From NCBI RefSeq assembly GCF_030316855.1, contig NZ_JASZYR010000022.1:1-64000 (forward strand): a stretch of 64,000 nt of DNA, given 5' to 3'. A model generated the notes under the pieces. That model saw nothing but the letters and a program-made list of their open reading frames with translations, had not been told where the DNA came from and ran no database searches. Source of the DNA: Variovorax sp. J22P240. GTDB taxonomy: Bacteria > Pseudomonadota > Gammaproteobacteria > Burkholderiales > Burkholderiaceae_C. This document shows positions 37,212-44,381 of the stretch, piece after piece. The first letter of the stretch is position 1; every line of letters starts with the position of its first letter. The position numbers and the translations under genes were made by a program.

Positions 37212-38651
37212 ATGGCCCGACCGAAGAAAACAGAAGCACCCGACACCACCCAGCGGGTAAACCTGACCAATGGCGTTATCGAGCGCCTGACCTGCCAGAC
37301 CGACCGCAAGGCGCAAGCCTTCCTACGCGACAGCGAAGCACCGGGCCTGCGGGTGCGCGTGTCCAACACGGGCGCGAAGTCTTTCGTCTTCGAGGGAAAG
37401 CTGAATCGCCACACCATTCGCCGCGTCATCGGGGATGTGCGCGCCTGGACCATCGAGCAGGCTCGCACCGAAGCGCGCCGTCTCGCTGTGATGCTGGACA
37501 GCGGCATTGATCCACGCGAAGTGGAACTTCAGAAGCAGGCGCGGAACGCTGCCGACGCAAAGCGCCTCGCCGCTGACGCCCTGACCGTGGGCGAGGCATG
37601 GAGCCGCTACATCGCAGAGCGCCGGCCCCACTGGGGCGAGCGAAACTACGTCGATCACGTGAAGATGACCCATGAAGGCGGTGAAGACCGCAAGCGCCTG
37701 CCTGGAGTTAAGACCAAGGCCGGTCCGCTGGCGGAATTGATGGCTTTGCGGCTGGTAGACCTGACTCCCGTTGCCGTGGAGCAATGGGCCTCCAAGGAGG
37801 CACCCGGCCGCCCGGCCCGCGTCCGGCTGGCGCTGCGTCTTCTGAAAGCGTTTCTCCGATGGGCCGCCGCCGAGCCGGATATGAATGGCAAGGCCGACCC
37901 AACCGCCGCCAGCGCCAAGAAGGCCCGCGAGGCGGCAGGCAAGCCACAGACCAAGAATGACTATCTCCAGCGCGAGCAACTAGCCACATGGTTCAAGCAT
38001 GTTCGGGCCATTCCAAACCCCATCATCAGCGCCTACCTACAGTGCCTGCTATTGACCGGTGCGCGCCGCGAGGAACTGGCCGCCCTGCGCTGGGAGGATG
38101 TAAATTTTCAATGGAAGGGCATGAGTCTGCGCGACAAGATCGAGGGCCAGCGCGCCGTGCCGCTTACCCCCTATGTCGGGAACCTGATGACTTCCCTGCC
38201 GCGCCGCAACGAATGGGTTTTCTCCAGCGCGCAGGCCATTGACCTGAGCGACAAGAACGCAAGGCGCCGCGAGCAATACCACGCCCGCAAGGGGCAGACG
38301 GCACCAGCCGGGGATGTGACAACACGCAGTGCGTCCGGGCGCATCGTGGAGCCCGGCATTGCGCATCGCCAAGCCTGTGCAGCGGCAGGACTGGGCGGCC
38401 TCACGTTGCATGGCTTGCGCCGCAGCTTCGCGAGCTTGTGCGAGTGGCTTGATATCCCTGGCGGGATAAGCGCGCAGATTCAAGGCCACGCTCCCCAGGG
38501 TGTCCGCGAGCAGAACTACATTCGCCGGCCCCTTGATCTGCTGCGCGTTCACCATGAGCGCATCGAGGCATGGATGCTGGAGCAGGCCGGCGTGGTGTTC
38601 GTTGCCGACGCTCAGCCCAGCGCGCTGCGAGTGTTGGCGGCTTCAAGATAG
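37212..38651 (+). CDS. int: tyrosine-type site-specific integrase
   Basis: A 479-aa recombinase that inserts and excises the island. N-terminal residues 1-110 form a DUF4102-like arm-binding domain (FLRDSEAPGLRVRVSNTGAK), then a core-binding SAM-like domain (about 125-250) and the catalytic domain. Catalytic residues visible are R285 (LLLTGARREEL), H400-x-x-R403 (LHGLRRSF), H426 (QIQGH) and the nucleophile Y436 (EQNYIRR). It sits at the left end, reading inward, and its upstream spacer holds the arm repeats. Complete, so the element may be able to excise. Confidence 0.92.
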   Translation: MARPKKTEAPDTTQRVNLTNGVIERLTCQTDRKAQAFLRDSEAPGLRVRVSNTGAKSFVFEGKLNRHTIRRVIGDVRAWTIEQARTEARRLAVMLDSGIDPREVELQKQARNAADAKRLAADALTVGEAWSRYIAERRPHWGERNYVDHVKMTHEGGEDRKRLPGVKTKAGPLAELMALRLVDLTPVAVEQWASKEAPGRPARVRLALRLLKAFLRWAAAEPDMNGKADPTAASAKKAREAAGKPQTKNDYLQREQLATWFKHVRAIPNPIISAYLQCLLLTGARREELAALRWEDVNFQWKGMSLRDKIEGQRAVPLTPYVGNLMTSLPRRNEWVFSSAQAIDLSDKNARRREQYHARKGQTAPAGDVTTRSASGRIVEPGIAHRQACAAAGLGGLTLHGLRRSFASLCEWLDIPGGISAQIQGHAPQGVREQNYIRRPLDLLRVHHERIEAWMLEQAGVVFVADAQPSALRVLAASR

Positions 38652-38740
38652 GCATCGGCCACGGATAGCTCGACGGAGCGAAAAGCGAGTCCCCTGCTCG
38701 CCTGCCGTGGCTCCTTCACAGGGCTGCACCAGGGGCGCAG

Positions 38741-39271
38741 ATGGCAACAGATGATGAGGCCGATCCATGGGCGGCGCTGGTGGCGGCGGCGACGCGAGAC
38801 GTAGAGCACGCCTCTAAGGGCGACTCGAGCGAAGGCCGCCGGGTTCTATTCCTAGCCACCGTTGCCTGGAGAAATCTCCTTGACCGTGGCGCGCAGCCCA
38901 GCCCGCGCGATGCGGTGTTCCTGCGCGCTGTGTTGGAATCGCTCGAAGCAACGGTCAAGGGGGGTGTGGACGCCAACAAGGCACTTCACCTCATCAATCC
39001 GTCGCATAGGCCGCCGGCAAAAGAGGACTTGCGGGACGTGCGCCTCGCACTCTTTATCGCAGTCGGAGAAGAATACGACCGCTTGACGACGCTCGGCCGA
39101 ACGCGGGCCGATGCGCCACTCCGAGAGGCATTTAGGACAGTAGCTCGGAAGAACACGAACGAGGGCAGCAACAAGAAGATGACCCTTGCAATCGTGCAGA
39201 AGGCGTGGAGCGTGATGGGCGCCCTCGACGGATGGAAGGCTTGGAAAGAGCTGGAGTCCGACTCGCACTAA
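38741..39271 (+). CDS. hypothetical island protein
   Basis: A 176-aa soluble, mostly helical protein opening MATDDEADPWAALVAAATRD. It has a helical middle (FLRAVLESLEATVKGGVDAN) and the charged segment RPPAKEDLRDVRLALFIAVG. No domain recognised. It lies between integrase and the HTH gene in the same direction, with codon use like the neighbours, so it may take part in control or replication of the island. Confidence 0.6.
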   Translation: MATDDEADPWAALVAAATRDVEHASKGDSSEGRRVLFLATVAWRNLLDRGAQPSPRDAVFLRAVLESLEATVKGGVDANKALHLINPSHRPPAKEDLRDVRLALFIAVGEEYDRLTTLGRTRADAPLREAFRTVARKNTNEGSNKKMTLAIVQKAWSVMGALDGWKAWKELESDSH

Positions 39272-39348
39272 GGGTCTGCTGTTCTTTCTACTTCAAGTGC
39301 CAATGATGGGGCTCAACGCATCGCAATTCGGCGGTGTTGGAGACCAAC

Positions 39349-39612
39349 ATGGAACCCGCAACTCATCCGAGCGCGACAACGCTCGCGCGCGTGGAGAAAA
39401 GTCCGGCTGCTGGCAATCGCCCAGTTCCTCTGGAGAAGCAGAACCGTCCCGCCGTTGATACGGCAACGGCCGCCTTCTATTTGAGCCGCCGCCCGCAGAC
39501 CTTGAGAGGTTGGGCGTGCAACGAGGACGGACCGTTGCGGCCTCTGCGCATCAATGGCCGGCTGGCGTGGCCCGTGGTTGGTCTCCGCCGCCTGCTGGGA
39601 ATAGTGCCATGA
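39349..39612 (+). CDS. excisionase/AlpA-like HTH protein
   Basis: An 87-aa small DNA-binding protein. Start at 39349 has GGAG at 39339-39342. Residues about 40-85 match an MerR/AlpA-type winged helix: VDTATAAFYLSRRPQTLRGW, then GPLRPLRINGRLAWPVVGL, i.e. a helix-turn-helix followed by the small wing. Such proteins direct excision or activate the integrase in satellites and prophages. It is coupled to the next gene by ATGA. Confidence 0.68.
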   Translation: MEPATHPSATTLARVEKSPAAGNRPVPLEKQNRPAVDTATAAFYLSRRPQTLRGWACNEDGPLRPLRINGRLAWPVVGLRRLLGIVP

Positions 39613-39878
39613 GCCACAAAGAAAAAGCCCCAGGCGATTGCGGCGCCGAGGGCTCTCAAGAATCACAAGATTGCACCGCGAATTCTACTCAGCCCGACGC
39701 CGATAAAGCCTTTGCCACCCTCCGCGCCGTGGCCGCATTGCAAGGGCACGAACTGCGTCGCACCGACCACGCCGATGGGCGGCCCGTCTACTTCATCGCC
39801 CGTTGGGGTCTGGTGCGGCACTTCGGTTCGCTCGCCCAGGTGCGCGCCTTCGTCGCCAGGATCGGAAGCCGATCATGA
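39609..39878 (+). CDS. hypothetical 89-aa island protein
   Basis: Starts at 39609, overlapping the HTH gene's stop by ATGA, and ends by overlapping the primase start by ATGA. Residues 30-85 contain FATLRAVAALQGHELRRTDH and PVYFIARWGLVRHFGSLAQV; I cannot assign a fold, although YFIARWGLVRHF suggests a small beta-hairpin domain. Translational coupling on both sides suggests a role with the regulator or primase. Confidence 0.6.
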   Translation: MSHKEKAPGDCGAEGSQESQDCTANSTQPDADKAFATLRAVAALQGHELRRTDHADGRPVYFIARWGLVRHFGSLAQVRAFVARIGSRS

Positions 39879-41062
39879 TGCGTGACGCGCTCCACGACGG
39901 CTCCGGCATAGGCAGTTTGCTCGCGCCCGACTTTCAGGCCATGCCGGTAGAGCTTCGTGAGCGTCATCGTTGGGTCACCTGGAAGCTATCGAAGGGCCGT
40001 AAAGTCCCCTTCTGCGCGACTGCTCCGAAGTTGCCGGCCAGCGTTGTAGACCCCCACACCTGGGCGACGTTCGAGCAGGCGCAAGCGGCCTACAACACGG
40101 GCGGCTTTTCCGGCGTTGGGTTCGTCCTGACAGCCGGCGACCCCATCGTGGGCATCGACCTGGACAAGTGCGTCACGCACGGTGAGGCCGCCCCCGAAGC
40201 AATGCGCCTGATGGATCGCATCGGCTGCGGCTACATCGAACTGAGCCCCAGCGCCAAGGGCCTCCATGGCCTTGGCTACGGCGATGACATCGCCAGCGGC
40301 ACGCGGGGAACAATCGATGGCGTGCGCGTGGAGTTGTACTCGGGCGCCCGATACTTCACCGTCACCGGCCGTCCGCTCATTTCCGGTCCGTTTGTTCAGA
40401 TGCCGGCTTTCGCGGAGTTCGCGACCAAAATCAGGAAGAGGGGGTCTACAGAAGAGAACGGAAGTGGACAGAAGAGAACCGAGGATTTCTTAAGTCCTCT
40501 TTTGTTCTCCTCTGTAGACTCCATCGCCATTCCGCCGAGCACGCTGCCCCGACACGAGGGAGAACGTCATCACCGCCTGTTCGAGTTGGCTCGATATCTC
40601 AAGGCCCTGCGCCTGCACGCAACGTGGAGCGAAAAGCGCGAGTTCGCCACCCGTTGGCATGTGCTTGCACAGCCGCATATCGCGACGAAAGAGCTTGCGG
40701 AAACATTGGATGACTTCGCCCGCGCGTTCGAGAAGGTGCGCATTCCGCACGGCGATGTCCTCCGCGGCATCGTCCGCAGCATCGATCATGACGCCGCGCT
40801 CCCCAGAGTCCTTGAAGGGTTCGGCTACGGTGAAACGATGACGCGTTTGGTCCGTCTTTGCATGGCGCTTGCCACGCACAACGAACCCGAGCCGTTCTTC
40901 CTTGACGTTCGAACGGCTGGCGCGTATCTGAACGTGCACTACACCTACGCCTGGAAGCTGCTTTCGGTGCTGCACCGTGATGGCGTGCTCTCGGTCGTCT
41001 CTAAGGGCTCGGACGGCAAGGCCACCCGCTACCGATTCACTCCGAGCACGATGGAATCATGA
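39875..41062 (+). CDS. phage/plasmid-type primase (archaeo-eukaryotic, NrS-1-like)
   Basis: A 395-aa protein with the PrimPol-type pattern of NrS-1-like primases: HRWVTWKLSKGRKVPF, GFSGVGFVLTAGDPIVGIDL (acidic metal-binding Asp in GIDLDKC), YIELSPSAKGLHGLGYG, and VRVELYSGARYFTVTGRPL. These parts occupy residues 25-190. The C-terminal half is helical without a recognisable helicase motif, so the protein is shorter than the usual primase-helicase. It is likely the island's replication initiator, working with the palindromes just downstream. Confidence 0.75.
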   Translation: MMRDALHDGSGIGSLLAPDFQAMPVELRERHRWVTWKLSKGRKVPFCATAPKLPASVVDPHTWATFEQAQAAYNTGGFSGVGFVLTAGDPIVGIDLDKCVTHGEAAPEAMRLMDRIGCGYIELSPSAKGLHGLGYGDDIASGTRGTIDGVRVELYSGARYFTVTGRPLISGPFVQMPAFAEFATKIRKRGSTEENGSGQKRTEDFLSPLLFSSVDSIAIPPSTLPRHEGERHHRLFELARYLKALRLHATWSEKREFATRWHVLAQPHIATKELAETLDDFARAFEKVRIPHGDVLRGIVRSIDHDAALPRVLEGFGYGETMTRLVRLCMALATHNEPEPFFLDVRTAGAYLNVHYTYAWKLLSVLHRDGVLSVVSKGSDGKATRYRFTPSTMES

Positions 41063-41486
41063 GCCCGCGACTGATATCCACCGACGTGCGAGGCACTGCG
41101 CTCCACGGACCCGGAGACCGCCCGCGACCGGCGCAAGCACCTTGCTAGCACCCCGCGAGCAAGGTGCTAGCACGTGCGCATCTTTCACCCGAGATGACAT
41201 GACGTGGGAGCACGCGTAAGGGACGGGCGGGTACGTGTGCTGACGCATGGGTCGCGCGGAACCCGAAAGGCCTCCCGACGCGTTTCTAGCCCCTCCGGAG
41301 CCCCCTGCAAGCCTTGCAGACGCCCGACGAACACGGTAATTTCACCGAGCAAGCTGCATGTTTTTTCCGAACAATCCGCCTGCCTGCGCGGACGCGGGCG
41401 GCCTGCGGGCGGGGGCGGCGGGGGCCGGTATCCGCGACTGTTGCGAGCGATTTGTTTTTCTGCTGACAACGCTCGAGGCGATTCCA
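41063..41486. other. GC-rich intergenic spacer, possible island origin
   Basis: No supported gene in 424 bp between the convergent primase and HEPN genes. It holds a 10-bp inverted repeat and a 10-bp palindrome (41137-41173), a GGGCGG-rich stretch (about 41395-41435) and the 3' end of the HEPN gene. Short frames on both strands lack coding character. Confidence 0.55.
41137..41173. repeat. inverted repeat and palindrome downstream of primase gene
   Basis: GCACCTTGCT (41137-41146) and AGCAAGGTGC (41158-41167) are perfect inverted arms with an 11-nt loop. They overlap the palindrome GTGCTAGCAC (41164-41173), and TGCTAGCAC is also at 41144-41152. No U run follows. This could be a replication or primase recognition site, or a transcription barrier. 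Confidence 0.45.
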
Positions 41487-41993
41487 TCACCTGACCATGG
41501 AGGTGGCCAGACAATCGATTACAGCTTTTCCATCTTCATAGGCAATAACCACATCGGGATATGTCGCAGTTGTCGGTGCCTTACCTTCGTGCGCAAAGTC
41601 ATTTCGCCACAAGATGAGATTTGAATATCCACTGCGAAGATCGCGCTTATGAGTTGCCAAATGTGTGGCCACGGCACCGTTCAAATTTTTGCGAAAACGA
41701 TCTACATAATTCTTTCCAAATCTTGCAACGTAGTCGTCTTCGATATTTTTTATCTTTATGCGGCCATTGATCCGTTCAAAGTAGCTTTCCGTAAAGCTAC
41801 CCAAAACCTTGTGCTTACGACGACCGAACTCACAGAAAATCTCCTTAATTGCAAGTTCGTATACCGTCACTGCGGCGACCGCAACGAATCCCGTGTATTT
41901 AACGCGTAGCAATGGGTCCGAAAGTCCGGGCACGAACCCATTGAGGTGTCCAACAAGGTCATCAGCATGCTTGAAATGATTTTTGTAAGCCAT
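41487..41993 (-). CDS. HEPN domain protein, MAE_28990/MAE_18760-like
   Basis: A 168-aa (ATG 41993; GTG at 41996 also possible) helical protein with the HEPN ribonuclease motif R130-N-D-F-A-H135 (LILWRNDFAHEGK), i.e. Rx4H. HEPN RNases cut RNA in toxin-antitoxin and abortive-infection systems. Start directly follows the DUF262 stop (TGAGTGATG), so translation is coupled. Visibly AT-richer than flanking core genes, consistent with horizontal origin. Family assignment is by motif and layout; the target is unknown. Confidence 0.75.
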   Translation of the reverse strand: MAYKNHFKHADDLVGHLNGFVPGLSDPLLRVKYTGFVAVAAVTVYELAIKEIFCEFGRRKHKVLGSFTESYFERINGRIKIKNIEDDYVARFGKNYVDRFRKNLNGAVATHLATHKRDLRSGYSNLILWRNDFAHEGKAPTTATYPDVVIAYEDGKAVIDCLATSMVR

Positions 41994-41996
41994 CAC

Positions 41997-43073
41997 TCAG
42001 CCGATCAGAACCTCGCGTGCCAGTTTCACACGGGCCTGTAGAGTATTTGTGTCTGTTGTTGCCAGCAGAGTTAAGCGGCGAAACTCTGGGTCCCCAAGAA
42101 GTTTCTTGTATCTGATGCTTAATTCGGAAGGGTCGATATTGTTTAGATTCTCTATTACGACGCACATTACCCCATCCAGCGCAGATACGTTGAGTGGGCC
42201 CCTCAAGTGGAAAGGCTTCTCACCTAAGGCGCCAGCAATCAACTCGCATGCCTTGGGGAATACTTCAAAAAACTGTTCTGACTTCTTGGTGCGCCCGTCC
42301 ACGTGTTTTTTCATTGCCGCATTCAAGTATTCCTTCATCGGCTTTTCATATTTATCCGATGCGCCAGCAAGTCCAAAAATCCGAAGAATGATCTCCACAT
42401 CTCTCTGGTGCTTGTCGATTGTCTTTTTTCCAAGAATTTTCCGCCAACTTTTGTCTTGGTTGGCCTCTTTAAGTCTTGCGCCGAGTGCTCCTCGGAATAC
42501 ACAATTGCGAATTTCCTGAGGCTTGAGCGGGGTGCCGCCGGTGTTCAGTCTTTCGAAAATGTGATACGCGCTCGTCCCTTCGCCGGTAGGATTTAATTGA
42601 CGGATATTTACTGCGCGAAGAACGGATTGCTTGAGCTTTCTTTGATCAACTTCATCGAGGTCAACGAATCGCTTGTTGTAATAAGGGCTTTTGCTTTCCA
42701 AGCCCGAAAGACGGAACACGACTCGTTTTCCTTGGGTACTTTCTTCTCCAAAGTATCCCTCCATGAAAAACACAACGCTCAAGATTCGTTGCTGCCCGTC
42801 TATGACAAGGTTTTTGTTTTTTTCGTCGATATAGAAAAATACTGGTGGCACCGGAAGGCCGCACAAGAAGGAATCGATTAATACGGATGACTGCTTGATA
42901 GTCCAAACAAACTCCCGTTGGAAATCCGGAATCTCGATGTCGCCGTCTTTCCACATCTGCGCGATGCCAGCCAGTGTGAAGTCAGACGGATACGTCGCGA
43001 TGTCATAGACAACGGATACCTCCTCGTCTTCGTCCTCGGTCTCGATTTCCAGGTCTGCAAAGTCCGTACTCAT
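41997..43073 (-). CDS. DUF262 domain protein (ParB/GmrSD-N-like)
   Basis: A 358-aa protein with a very acidic N-terminus (about 20 residues of Asp/Glu), then the DUF262 core: IPDFQREFVWTIKQSSVLID (48-67) and LVIDGQQRILS (IDGQQR at 91-96), the nucleotide-binding motif of the family. The remainder is helical and charged. DUF262 occurs in GmrSD type IV restriction enzymes and SspE, where it senses modified DNA or hydrolyses nucleotides. The DUF1524 nuclease half is absent, and HEPN may take its place. Confidence 0.8.
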   Translation of the reverse strand: MSTDFADLEIETEDEDEEVSVVYDIATYPSDFTLAGIAQMWKDGDIEIPDFQREFVWTIKQSSVLIDSFLCGLPVPPVFFYIDEKNKNLVIDGQQRILSVVFFMEGYFGEESTQGKRVVFRLSGLESKSPYYNKRFVDLDEVDQRKLKQSVLRAVNIRQLNPTGEGTSAYHIFERLNTGGTPLKPQEIRNCVFRGALGARLKEANQDKSWRKILGKKTIDKHQRDVEIILRIFGLAGASDKYEKPMKEYLNAAMKKHVDGRTKKSEQFFEVFPKACELIAGALGEKPFHLRGPLNVSALDGVMCVVIENLNNIDPSELSIRYKKLLGDPEFRRLTLLATTDTNTLQARVKLAREVLIG

Positions 43074-43148
43074 TGTGGTTCTCAGTAGCTGTAGTTGGGC
43101 GGAAGGATACGGTTGGTCTCTATCGATGAACTCAGAGCTGAAGGGATC

Positions 43149-44381
43149 TCAGCTCGCGAAGCGGTCGCCGCCCGAATGGTCGTGGTAGCTTTGCACATGC
43201 AGTCCGCGGTGTGCCCACATCGGCCGTACCTGAGACAAAAACGGATCAGTGATAAATCGCTGCTCGATGTACGCCAGATCATCGTCCGAGAGGCCAAGCA
43301 GCCGTGCTGCGATGGCATCTAGAGTCCTCCGCGCCGTCTCGAACGCCTCAGCGGCATCAGAACCATGTACGTCACGGATGATCGCCGCGACGGCCGCAGG
43401 TTCGGCTGGGATCTTTAGTGCACCAATAGAGGATGGCTGAACCTCTTCCCCGTCGTTAATCTTCCTGTCAAGCTGGTACCAGATAACAGCCCGAAGATCC
43501 GCGTTCGGAACGGCGAGCACGAATGAGCCGTTGCCAGCGGTTATCCCGCTTTCGTTCATCAGCAAGTCCTGCAGGACTGTATCCGCCGTCGCGGGTGGTG
43601 GCAGCGCAAAACCTTCCACCAAGAGAGCGCCATTCGCGATAAGTTGGCTAATCGACATGGTGGGTTGTGAACTCAACTCGGCTTCGACTTGCCGCCATCG
43701 ATCCGCAAGATTCTCGTCGGCGTGAACGAGTTGCTCAGTCGCTGTCTCGAGCGCCATCAGATCTTCGGCTGACGGGCTCAGGGGCATTGGTATCAGATTA
43801 AGGTTCTTGGGGTACCAATGACACACCAGATCCTCAACAATGGTGGCGCGCAAGCATGTTGCTGCAGCGAACATCACGGGTCTCGCGAGCACCCATCCAT
43901 TAAGCGGAAATCGCTCCCGCATCTGAATGAGAATGACTGTATTGTTGAAGACGGCGCCGGCAGGTACTGGTGCGATGGTAGGTAGCTGCGCAATCTCTCT
44001 TGACGCGAAAAGGCGATCCTGCGCGAAGAAGTCGCTATACCGGTAGATTTTCAGATCTTGGGGCGCTTTCACTCCGTCCCACTGTCCCATCGGTTCGCCT
44101 TTTAGGCCTCCGGGAAAAATGTTGAGTCCCTTGTAGACTCCCTTTCCGGTCTCTGTGAATGCTGCCTTGCTACCAAGCTTCAAGCCCATGTAGAAGAGCG
44201 GCCGGGGCGTCCAGTCCGCCGCCGGCGCTCCGTGCGGCAACTCGCGCAGAACGAGTCCCTTGTCAGCGCCACCTTTCTTTCGATAGAGCATCTCCACTTG
44301 ATCTTTCAATCGTGCTGCTCGTCCTATTTTTTCGAGGATAGGTACATCGTCCGCCTGGATCTTGCTCGTGAGCCAGGTCAT
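43149..44381 (-). CDS. specificity (target-recognition)-like subunit of restriction system
   Basis: A 410-aa protein that overlaps the methylase gene by 4 bp (ATGA). Features such as GKGVYKGLNIFPGGL, MRERFPLNGWVLARPVMFAAAT, and CHWYPKNLNLIPMP resemble the TaqI-C/Eco57I-type specificity region that normally follows the methylase domain in type IIG enzymes. Here that part is a separate protein. The C-terminal region is helical with no nuclease signature. Best read as the DNA-recognition subunit, with moderate certainty. Confidence 0.65.
   Translation of the reverse strand: MTWLTSKIQADDVPILEKIGRAARLKDQVEMLYRKKGGADKGLVLRELPHGAPAADWTPRPLFYMGLKLGSKAAFTETGKGVYKGLNIFPGGLKGEPMGQWDGVKAPQDLKIYRYSDFFAQDRLFASREIAQLPTIAPVPAGAVFNNTVILIQMRERFPLNGWVLARPVMFAAATCLRATIVEDLVCHWYPKNLNLIPMPLSPSAEDLMALETATEQLVHADENLADRWRQVEAELSSQPTMSISQLIANGALLVEGFALPPPATADTVLQDLLMNESGITAGNGSFVLAVPNADLRAVIWYQLDRKINDGEEVQPSSIGALKIPAEPAAVAAIIRDVHGSDAAEAFETARRTLDAIAARLLGLSDDDLAYIEQRFITDPFLSQVRPMWAHRGLHVQSYHDHSGGDRFAS

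Noticed and set aside
41185..41514. Overlapping frames of about 100 codons on both strands after the primase gene
   Set aside because: GC-rich low-complexity translation, no start signals, and overlap with the HEPN gene's end.
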